A model generated the notes under the pieces. The model ran no database searches, was not told where the DNA came from, and saw nothing but the letters and a program-made list of their open reading frames with translations. A stretch of DNA of 25,685 nt, taken from the NCBI RefSeq assembly GCF_943913695.1, contig NZ_CALTZE010000046.1:1-25685 (forward strand), written 5' to 3'. How positions within the stretch are numbered: position 1 is the stretch's first letter; every line of letters starts with the position of its first letter. The DNA comes from an uncultured Marmoricola sp. GTDB taxonomy: Bacteria; Actinomycetota; Actinomycetes; Propionibacteriales; Nocardioidaceae. A program made the position numbers and the translations under genes. Of the stretch, positions 14,722-21,124 are shown in pieces.

Positions 14722-14761
14722 TGACGGCTGCGACGTGTACGGCGCCTTGCCGGGTCGCGGG

Positions 14762-15164
14762 GGTCTCGAGACAGGCGCTGCGCGCCTTCCTCGACCAGCG
14801 GGGGACCGGAGTGCGCGCCACTGTCGGGTCGTTGGGGTCTCGAGACAGGCGCTGCGCGCCTTCCTCGACCAGCGGGGCCGGGATGGCGCTGGCGCGTCGC
14901 GGATCTCGTGACAGGCGCTGCCCGCCTTCCTCGACCAGCGGGAGATCACCGTCAGTTGCGGTGACGGCTGCGACGTGTACGGCGCCGTGTTGGGTCGGTG
15001 GGGTCTCGAGACAGGCGCTGCGCGCCTTCCTCGACCAGCGGGGTGCCGCTGGCGGGTCGTTGGGTCTCGAGACAGGCGCTGCGCGCCTTCCTCGACCAGC
15101 GGGGTGCCGCTGTCGGGGCGCGGGTCTCGTGACAGGCGCTGCGCGCCTTCCTCGACCAGCGGGG
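14762..15164. repeat. Six-copy REP-like hairpin repeat array
   Basis: Six near-identical units of about 40 bp start at TCTCG in 14764, 14838, 14904, 15004, 15065 and 15125. Each reads TCGAG-AC-AGGCGC, loop TGC, GCGCCT-TC-CTCGA and then CCAGCGGGG, so each folds into a hairpin with an internal 2x2 mismatch. Copies 3 and 6 have TCGTG instead of TCGAG, which weakens the outer stem. Spacing is irregular (60-100 bp). Open frames through the array encode only the translated repeat and are not genes. Confidence 0.85.
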
Positions 15165-15197
15165 TGCGCGCCGCTGGCGGGTCGCGGGTCGCGGGTC

Positions 15198-15252
15198 TCG
15201 AGGCTCGCGGCTCAGGCCCTCCTGCGTCGGGCCTGAGTCGCTCGCACCTCGA
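15198..15252. repeat. Nested hairpin before the 3' end of the dehydrogenase gene
   Basis: The inner arms CTCAGGCCC (15211-15219) and GGGCCTGAG (15229-15237) pair perfectly around a 9-nt loop. The outer TCGAGG (15198-15203) and CCTCGA (15247-15252) pair too. This is the same outer frame as the repeat cluster after nusA. It may serve as a terminator for the minus-strand dehydrogenase gene. Confidence 0.6.
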
Positions 15253-15290
15253 CCTCCCCGTTGCGCCGAAGTCCCTCTCTTCGTTCGGGA

Positions 15291-16349
15291 CTACGGCTCC
15301 ACGGTGACCTTGATGGCTTCGCCGTTTCTGACGATGGTGAAGGCGTCGAGGACGTCGTCGAGGGGGATGTGGCGGGTGATGAGGTCCTTGACGGGGACCT
15401 GGCCGGTGGAGATGTACTCCAGGGCGCGCTTGTTGTGCTCGGGGGCCGAGCCGTTGGCGCCGTGGATGTGCAGCTGGCGGTAGTGCACGACGTTGGAGTC
15501 GCAGGTGATCGTGGGGTCGGTCTTGGGCAGGCCGCCGAAGAAGGAGATCCGGCCGTTGCGGGCGGCCATGGCGATGGCCTGCTCCTGGGTGACGTTGGCG
15601 GCGGTCGCGGTGATCACCACGTCGGCGCCGCGGCCGCCGGTCAGCTCCATGACGCGCTCGACCACGTCGACCTCGGCGCCGTTGATGAGCTCCTCGGGGG
15701 AGACGGCGTCGGCCGACATCTGCAGCCGCTCCGCGTTGACGTCGACGAGGTAGACCGGGCCGCACTCGTGGACGCCGCGGGCGATCCGCACGTGCATGCA
15801 GCCGATCGGGCCGGCGCCGAAGACGACGACCGTGTCGCCCTTCTCGATGCCGAGCAGCTCCTGGGCGTTGATCGCGCAGGCGAACGGCTCGGCAGCGGAG
15901 GCCTCGTCGAAGCCCACGTTGTCGGGGATCCGGTTGAGGCCGTCGACCTTGAGCACCTGACGCGGCACGATCATGAACTCCGCGAAGCCGCCGTCGTACT
16001 GGTAGCCGACCGACGTCTGGTTGGCACAGACCGCCATCCAGCCCTTCTTGCACTCGTGGCACTCCCCGCACGGCACGGCGGCGATCACCTGGGCGCGGTC
16101 GCCGACCTGCCACGACGAGCCGTACGTCGCGTTGACCTCGGCGCCGACCTCGACGACCTCGCCGGCGATCTCGTGGCCGATGGTGCGCGGGGGCGTGAGG
16201 TTCTGGTGGCCGTTGTGGAAGATCTTGACGTCCGTGCCGCAGGTGGAGCAGTTGCGCACGCGCAGCTTGACCTCGTCGGGCCCGCACTCGGGCTCCGGCA
16301 CGTCCTCGAGCCGCACGTCCTCCGGTGCGTAGAAACGCAGCGCCTTCAT
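15291..16349 (-). CDS. Zinc-dependent alcohol/polyol dehydrogenase (MDR superfamily)
   Basis: The 352-residue protein is a medium-chain Zn dehydrogenase. Catalytic zinc ligands are Cys37 (NCSTCGTD) and His59-Glu60 (IGHE). Structural zinc ligands are Cys94, Cys97, Cys100 and Cys108. The cofactor-binding Rossmann motif is VVVFGAGPIG. It is closest in style to sorbitol, threonine and galactitol-1-phosphate dehydrogenases. It diverges from a mannitol-type PTS permease and no MtlD-type dehydrogenase is present, so it may oxidise the imported polyol phosphate; that is inference. The ATG at 16349 follows GGGAGG. Longer open frame upstream is rejected because family sequence starts at MKALRFYAPEDV. 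Confidence 0.9.
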   Translation of the reverse strand: MKALRFYAPEDVRLEDVPEPECGPDEVKLRVRNCSTCGTDVKIFHNGHQNLTPPRTIGHEIAGEVVEVGAEVNATYGSSWQVGDRAQVIAAVPCGECHECKKGWMAVCANQTSVGYQYDGGFAEFMIVPRQVLKVDGLNRIPDNVGFDEASAAEPFACAINAQELLGIEKGDTVVVFGAGPIGCMHVRIARGVHECGPVYLVDVNAERLQMSADAVSPEELINGAEVDVVERVMELTGGRGADVVITATAANVTQEQAIAMAARNGRISFFGGLPKTDPTITCDSNVVHYRQLHIHGANGSAPEHNKRALEYISTGQVPVKDLITRHIPLDDVLDAFTIVRNGEAIKVTVEP

Positions 16350-16422
16350 CTCGGGGCCTCCCTCACGTGGTGGTGAGTCGTCGTGGGATCTGGTGGGGGT
16401 TCTCGTGGGGACGGTACTGCGG

Positions 16423-16498
16423 AAACACACAAAAAGCCACACGTTCCCGGTTTGGGTGTGCCCGACTACTTGGCAACGTGCCCGATTGTTTGCATACT
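16423..16498. promoter_or_regulatory. mtlA promoter and divergent operator region
   Basis: TTGGCA (16470-16475) and CATACT (16493-16498), separated by 17 bp, form the best promoter in the window and point to mtlA. TGCCCGA occurs at 16459-16465 and 16479-16485 (20-bp offset), flanking and overlapping the promoter as a repressor site would. On the minus strand GTGGCTTTTTGTGTGTTT (16440-16423) matches the site in front of ptsI. The region also drives the divergent dehydrogenase. Confidence 0.65.
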
Positions 16499-16553
16499 GC
16501 TGCTCTGGGCGTGATCGACGTCACGCGAGCACGAGATCGAGAGGGGCCCACCC

Positions 16554-18566
16554 ATGGCCACCACAGCACCGGCAGCACCGCGCGGCGGGACCCGCGTCCG
16601 GGTGCAGCAGTTCGGCACCTTCCTGTCCAACATGGTCCTGCCCAACATCGGCGCCTTCATCGCCTGGGGCCTGATCACCGCCCTGTTCATCCAGGCGGGC
16701 TGGATCACCCTCATCGGCGACAAGATCTTCGGCTTCGCGCCGGGCACGGAGCCGGGTCAGCACGACTACGGCTTCGTCTCCGCGCTCGGCGGCTGGGACG
16801 GCGAGAGCACCGGCATCGTCGGCCCGATGATCACCTACCTGCTGCCGATCCTGATCGGCTACACCGGCGGCCGGATGGCCTACGGCGGCGACAACATCCG
16901 CGGTGGCGTCGTCGGTGCGATCGCCACGATGGGCGCGGTCACCGGGGCGACGGTGCCGATGTTCCTCGGGGCCATGGTGATGGGCCCGCTGGGCGGCTGG
17001 TCGATGCGCAAGCTCGACGAGCGCTGGGACGGCAAGATCCGGCCCGGCTTCGAGATGCTGGTCAACAACTTCTCCGCCGGGATCTGGGGCATGATCCTCG
17101 CGATCGGCGGCTTCCTGGTGGCCGGTCCGCTCGTGGAGGCCTTCTCCAACGCGGCCGAGCGGGTCGTCGACTTCCTGATCAGCAGCAACCTGCTGCCGCT
17201 GGCCTCGGTCTTCGTCGAGCCCGCCAAGGTGCTCTTCCTCAACAACGCCATCAACCACGGCGTCTTCACGCCGCTGGGCACCCAGCAGGCCGCCGAGACC
17301 GGCAAGTCCCTGCTCTACCTGGTCGAGGCCAACCCCGGACCCGGCCTCGGCCTGCTGCTGGCCTTCGCCTTCTTCGGCCGCGGCATCGCCAAGGCCTCGG
17401 CCCCCGGCGCGATCCTGATCCAGTTCGTGGGCGGCATCCACGAGATCTACTTCCCCTACGTGCTGATGAAGCCCAAGCTGATCGTCGCCCTGATCCTCGG
17501 CGGCGCCACCGGCGTCGGCACCAACATGCTCTTCGACTCGGGTCTGCAGGCTCCGGCGGCTCCCGGCTCGATCATCGCGGTGTGGCTGCAGTCACCGCCC
17601 AGCAGCCTGTTGGGCGTCACCTGCTCGGTCGTCTTCTCCGCGGCGGTGAGCTTCGCGGTCGCCTCGCTGCTGCTCAAGACCGACCGCTCCGACGACGACG
17701 GCGACCTGGCCGGCGCGACCGCGCAGATGGAGGCCCACAAGGGCAAGAAGTCGTCGGTGGCCGGTGCCCTGGTCGGCGATGCGGGCCACACCGGCCGCAT
17801 CGAGCGGATCGTCTTCGCCTGCGACGCCGGCATGGGCTCCTCGGCGATGGGCGCCTCGGTGCTGCGCAAGAAGGTGCACGAGGCCGGCTTCACCGACGTC
17901 ACCGTCGTCAACAAGGCGATCTCCAACCTCGGTGACGACCAGGACGTCGTGGTGACCCACCAGGACCTCACCGAGCGGGCGCGGCAGCGCTCGGGCTCGG
18001 CGGTGCACGTCTCGGTCGACAACTTCATGGGCAGCCCCCGCTACGACGAGATCGTCGAGCTGGTCCGTGAGCGCAACGGCGGAGGCGGCGCCCAGTCCGC
18101 AGCGGAGCCGACGGGTGGTCCTGCCGACCTGGGTGGCGACGTGCTCGCACGCGACTCCATCGTGCTCCAGGGCTCGGCGGGCTCCCGCGATGCGGCGATC
18201 GAGGAGGCGGGTCAGCTGCTGGTCGCGGCCGGCGCGGTCGACTCGTCGTACGTCGCCGCGATGCACGAGCGCGAGCGCTCGGTCTCGACCCACATGGGCA
18301 ACCTGCTCGCCATCCCGCACGGCACCAACGAGTCCAAGGGGAGCATCCGGCGCTCGGCGCTGAGCTTCGTGCGCTACCCCGCGGGTCTCGACTGGGGCGG
18401 CAAGGAGACCAAGTTCGTCGTCGGCATCGCCGGCGCGGGTGACGACCACCTGGCCCTGCTGCGCCAGCTGGCCCGGGTCTTCTCTGACGACGAGTCGATC
18501 GCGCGCCTCGAGCGGGCCGAGTCGTCCGACGACGTGCTCGCGGTGCTGCAGGGCGTGAGCGTCTGA
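16554..18566 (+). CDS. mtlA: PTS mannitol-type transporter, EIICBA fusion
   Basis: This 670-residue protein imports and phosphorylates a hexitol, probably mannitol. The EIIC membrane domain (about 15-375) has the family signature GGIHEIYFPYVLMKP near residue 293. The EIIB domain (about 415-510) has the phospho-cysteine motif FACDAGMGSSAMG with Cys423. The EIIA domain (about 525-670) has NLLAIPHGTNE with phospho-His589. All three active residues are present, in the same order as E. coli MtlA, so the permease looks complete. Start ATG 16554 follows GAGAGGGG and lies 55 bp after a clear promoter. The linker between B and A is Gly/Ala-rich. HPr and Enzyme I are encoded in the same locus. Confidence 0.95.
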   Translation: MATTAPAAPRGGTRVRVQQFGTFLSNMVLPNIGAFIAWGLITALFIQAGWITLIGDKIFGFAPGTEPGQHDYGFVSALGGWDGESTGIVGPMITYLLPILIGYTGGRMAYGGDNIRGGVVGAIATMGAVTGATVPMFLGAMVMGPLGGWSMRKLDERWDGKIRPGFEMLVNNFSAGIWGMILAIGGFLVAGPLVEAFSNAAERVVDFLISSNLLPLASVFVEPAKVLFLNNAINHGVFTPLGTQQAAETGKSLLYLVEANPGPGLGLLLAFAFFGRGIAKASAPGAILIQFVGGIHEIYFPYVLMKPKLIVALILGGATGVGTNMLFDSGLQAPAAPGSIIAVWLQSPPSSLLGVTCSVVFSAAVSFAVASLLLKTDRSDDDGDLAGATAQMEAHKGKKSSVAGALVGDAGHTGRIERIVFACDAGMGSSAMGASVLRKKVHEAGFTDVTVVNKAISNLGDDQDVVVTHQDLTERARQRSGSAVHVSVDNFMGSPRYDEIVELVRERNGGGGAQSAAEPTGGPADLGGDVLARDSIVLQGSAGSRDAAIEEAGQLLVAAGAVDSSYVAAMHERERSVSTHMGNLLAIPHGTNESKGSIRRSALSFVRYPAGLDWGGKETKFVVGIAGAGDDHLALLRQLARVFSDDESIARLERAESSDDVLAVLQGVSV

Positions 18567-18620
18567 CCCTCCGGGGTCCGACCGACCGTCCCGGCCGAGG
18601 GGCACGGGTGCCACAACCTC

Positions 18621-18626
18621 TAGGGT
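18621..18626 (+). promoter_or_regulatory. -10 box of ribF (leaderless)
   Basis: TAGGGT ends 7 nt before GTG 18634. With usual spacing the transcript would start at about 18633, giving a leaderless message. No FMN riboswitch can fit in such a leader. Confidence 0.55.
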
Positions 18627-18633
18627 GGCGCCC

Positions 18634-19602
18634 GTGCCCCTCTGGCGATCCTGGGACGCCGTGCCCGACGACCTCGACCGCAGCGTCGTGGTGATCGGCA
18701 ACTTCGACGGCGTCCACCAGGGCCACCAGGCCGTCGTACGCCGGGCGCGCGAGCTCGCCGCGGGTCACGAGGGCTGGCGCGTCGTCGCCATCACGTTCGA
18801 CCCGCACCCGATGCAGGTGCTGCTGCCCGAGCGGGCGCCGATGCGCCTGACGGACCTGGCGACCCGGTCCGCGCTGCTGCAGCAGGCGGGGGTCGACGAC
18901 GTGCTGGTGCTGCCCTTCTCCCGCGAGGTCGCGGCCTGGTCGCCCGAGGAGTTCGTGCAGCGCATCCTGGTCGACACGCTGCACGCCGCCGCGGTCGTGG
19001 TGGGCGACAACTTCCGCTTCGGCGCCAAGGCCTCCGGCGACGTCGCCGTGCTGCGCGAGCTGGGCCGTCGCCACGACTTCGTCGTGGAGGGGCTCGACCT
19101 GGCGGGCGGTGACCACGTCTACTCCTCGACGGCCGTGCGGCAGGCGCTGGCCGAGGGCGACGTCGACTCCGCTGCCCTGGTGCTCGGCCGACCGGTCGCG
19201 GTCACCGGGGTCGTGGTGCGGGGTGAGCAGCGCGGCCGCGGCCTGGGCTACCCGACCGCCAACGTGCCGGTCGCCGACGGCGGCGGCCTGGTGCCTCCCG
19301 ATGGGGTCTACGCCGGGTGGCTGCGCGTGGTCGACCATGACGACCCGATCGCCGCGGCGCAGCAACTCCCGGCGGCGATCAGCGTCGGCACCAACCCGAC
19401 CTTCGCGGGGGAGCGCGAGCGGCGCGTGGAGGCCTACGTGCTCGACGCCGACCTGCAGTTCTACGACCGTCGCGTCGAGGTCGTCTTCGTCGCGCAGCTG
19501 CGCGGCATGGTCGCCTTCGGCTCCGTCGAGGAGCTGCTCGAGCAGATGGCCGACGACGTCCGGCGCACCCGGGACGTGCTCGGCCTGTCCGGCCCGGCAT
19601 GA
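18634..19602 (+). CDS. ribF: Bifunctional riboflavin kinase/FAD synthetase
   Basis: The 322-residue enzyme makes FMN and then FAD. The N-terminal adenylyltransferase domain (about 1-180) has GNFDGVHQGHQ with the nucleotide-binding motif and ITFDPHP. It also contains VVGDNFRFGAKASGD and STAVRQALAEGD. The C-terminal riboflavin kinase domain (about 185-310) has GRGLGYPTANVP and DGVYAGWL. GTG 18634 is preferred over GTG 18625 because a TAGGGT -10 box places the transcript start at 18633. Upstream residues would overlap the promoter. In many bacteria ribF follows truB; the PTS locus lies between them here. Confidence 0.96.
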   Translation: MPLWRSWDAVPDDLDRSVVVIGNFDGVHQGHQAVVRRARELAAGHEGWRVVAITFDPHPMQVLLPERAPMRLTDLATRSALLQQAGVDDVLVLPFSREVAAWSPEEFVQRILVDTLHAAAVVVGDNFRFGAKASGDVAVLRELGRRHDFVVEGLDLAGGDHVYSSTAVRQALAEGDVDSAALVLGRPVAVTGVVVRGEQRGRGLGYPTANVPVADGGGLVPPDGVYAGWLRVVDHDDPIAAAQQLPAAISVGTNPTFAGERERRVEAYVLDADLQFYDRRVEVVFVAQLRGMVAFGSVEELLEQMADDVRRTRDVLGLSGPA

Positions 19603-19620
19603 GCCCGGCGTGAGGCCGGC

Positions 19621-20664
19621 GTGAGATCGGCGCCCCGCGAGGACCCGCTCGCGCGCACCGACCAGTGGTTCCTGCACAACGGGCTGGTCTACTTCGTGCC
19701 CGAGGAGCGCGCCCGGGTGCGCGCCGCGATGCGACCCCGCAGGATCGCCGTGCTGGCCGGGCTGGTGGCACTCCTCGCGCTCGTCGCCGGCTCCTCGCTC
19801 GCCTGGCTGGCCGACGCCGTCAGCGTCGCGCCCGCCGTGCTGGCGACCCTGCTCGTGCTCGCCGCGACGTGGTACGCCCTGACCGCCCTCCGTGCCCGGT
19901 CCATCGTGACGTGGGCACTGACCCACACCCTGGTGAGCCTGCGGGTGCTGCTGCCGATGCTGAGCCGGGCACTGCCGCTGCTGCTGCTCTTCGTCACCTT
20001 CCTCTTCATCAACGCCGAGGTCTGGCAGCTCACCGCGTCGCTGCGCCCGGGGGAGCTGTGGCTGACCGTGCTGCTCTTCAGCGCGATGGCGGTGGCCTTC
20101 CTGCTCGTCCGGCTCCCCGAGGAGGTCGACGGCGTCGACGACCACGTCGACGACGCCTTCCTGCGGCGTACCTGCCGCGGCACGCCGCTGGAGCAGGAGT
20201 GCGAGCGGCTGCTGGCCGACCCGGACGCAGACCCCGCGGCCCGCGCCGAGGTGACGGGCTACGAGCGCGGCAACCTCGTGCTGGCCCTCGTCGTGGTGCA
20301 GGCCGCCCAGGTGGCGCTGATGTCGCTGGCCGTCTTCGGCTTCTTCCTGCTCTTCGGCGCGATCACGATGACCAACGAGGTGGTGCTCTCGTGGACCGGC
20401 AGCGATCGCGCGAGACCTCGCGCCTGGGACTACCTGCCCAACCTCAGCGTCGAGCTCGTGCAGGTCTCGATCTTCCTCTCCGCCTTCTCCGCGCTCTACC
20501 TCACGGTCTCCACGATGACCGACGAGAGCTACCGCGAGCAGTTCTTCGGCCGGGTCCAGCAGCACCTCGAGCGCGCCGTCGGGATGCGGGCGGTCTACCT
20601 CACCCTGCGCGACGCCGGTGATGCCCCTGGCCACGTCCCGCCGGCGGGGCCCCCGACGACCTAG
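19621..20664 (+). CDS. Hypothetical six-helix membrane protein
   Basis: I do not recognise this 347-residue protein. It starts at GTG 19621, 18 bp after ribF. Hydrophobic segments lie at about residues 41-62, 66-86, 110-137, 145-162, 218-250 and 280-303. They are separated by a charged loop (about 163-217) with ExxDGVDDHVDDAF and a DPDADPAARAEV stretch. The N-terminus RTDQWFLHNGLVYFVPEERARVRAAM is polar and probably cytoplasmic. The C-terminus is short and Pro-rich. No enzyme motif is visible. It probably shares a transcript with ribF. Its TAG stop is the first half of the -10 box for the next gene. Confidence 0.8.
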   Translation: MRSAPREDPLARTDQWFLHNGLVYFVPEERARVRAAMRPRRIAVLAGLVALLALVAGSSLAWLADAVSVAPAVLATLLVLAATWYALTALRARSIVTWALTHTLVSLRVLLPMLSRALPLLLLFVTFLFINAEVWQLTASLRPGELWLTVLLFSAMAVAFLLVRLPEEVDGVDDHVDDAFLRRTCRGTPLEQECERLLADPDADPAARAEVTGYERGNLVLALVVVQAAQVALMSLAVFGFFLLFGAITMTNEVVLSWTGSDRARPRAWDYLPNLSVELVQVSIFLSAFSALYLTVSTMTDESYREQFFGRVQQHLERAVGMRAVYLTLRDAGDAPGHVPPAGPPTT

Positions 20665-20667
20665 GGT
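20662..20667 (+). promoter_or_regulatory. -10 box of the secreted-protein gene, overlapping a stop codon
   Basis: TAGGGT begins with the TAG stop of the membrane-protein gene and ends 6 nt before ATG 20674. Usual spacing puts the transcript start exactly at the A of the ATG, a leaderless arrangement. Confidence 0.55.
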
Positions 20668-20673
20668 CCAGCC

Positions 20674-21102
20674 ATGCGCCCGTCCCGGTCCCTCCTCACG
20701 ACCCTGGCCGCCTCCGTGCTCGGCCTCGCGCTCGCCCTCTCACTGGCGCCGGCCGCCACCGCGGCGGCGTACCGGCCGGGCTACGACCAGCGCGCCACCG
20801 ACGTCGCCAGCGCGATCGGCTGCACCAAGCAGCGGCTGCGCTCGGGGCCGAGCACCTTCACCCGCTCCGCGCTGGTCTGCGACCTCAAGGGACGGCGGGT
20901 CAACGTGATCACCTTCCGCGGGCGCGCCCAGGAGCGGGAGTGGCGCCGGATGGTGCCCTACGCGCTCGCCCCGGGCACGCGCGGCTTCTACGGCCACCGC
21001 AAGGGCGTCGTCGTGGTGGCCAAGAGCTTCGGCCGCAAGCCGGCCCGCGTCGGCGCCCGCGCGGTCGGGGGCACGGTCAGCTCGGCTCGCAGCGCCTTCT
21101 AG
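20674..21102 (+). CDS. Small secreted protein of unknown function
   Basis: The 142-residue product has a clear Sec signal peptide: a basic start MRPSRSLL, a hydrophobic core, and a likely cleavage after ATAAA near residue 32. The mature part is about 110 residues and strongly basic, with two cysteines (GCTKQR and VCDL) that may form one disulfide. Beta-type stretches include RRVNVITF and KGVVVVAKSF. I see no catalytic motif. It ends 22 bp from the convergent amylosucrase gene. Confidence 0.75.
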   Translation: MRPSRSLLTTLAASVLGLALALSLAPAATAAAYRPGYDQRATDVASAIGCTKQRLRSGPSTFTRSALVCDLKGRRVNVITFRGRAQEREWRRMVPYALAPGTRGFYGHRKGVVVVAKSFGRKPARVGARAVGGTVSSARSAF

Positions 21103-21124
21103 CGAGCGGCGCCCGATCAGTGGC

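Noticed and set aside
14762..15164. Six regularly shaped repeats resembling a CRISPR array
   Set aside because: Spacing is irregular (60-100 bp), the sequences between units are themselves repetitive, each unit is a strong hairpin typical of REP elements, and no cas gene is nearby.
14412..15307. Open frames running through the repeat array with recurring SRQALRAFLDQRG-like or RRCAPSSTSG-like segments
   Set aside because: They only translate the hairpin repeat and start inside ptsI or in repeat DNA. There is no ribosome-binding site or recognisable domain.
18567..18633. FMN riboswitch upstream of ribF
   Set aside because: The gap is only 67 bp, the predicted transcript starts at the GTG, and no RFN-type conserved helices are visible.
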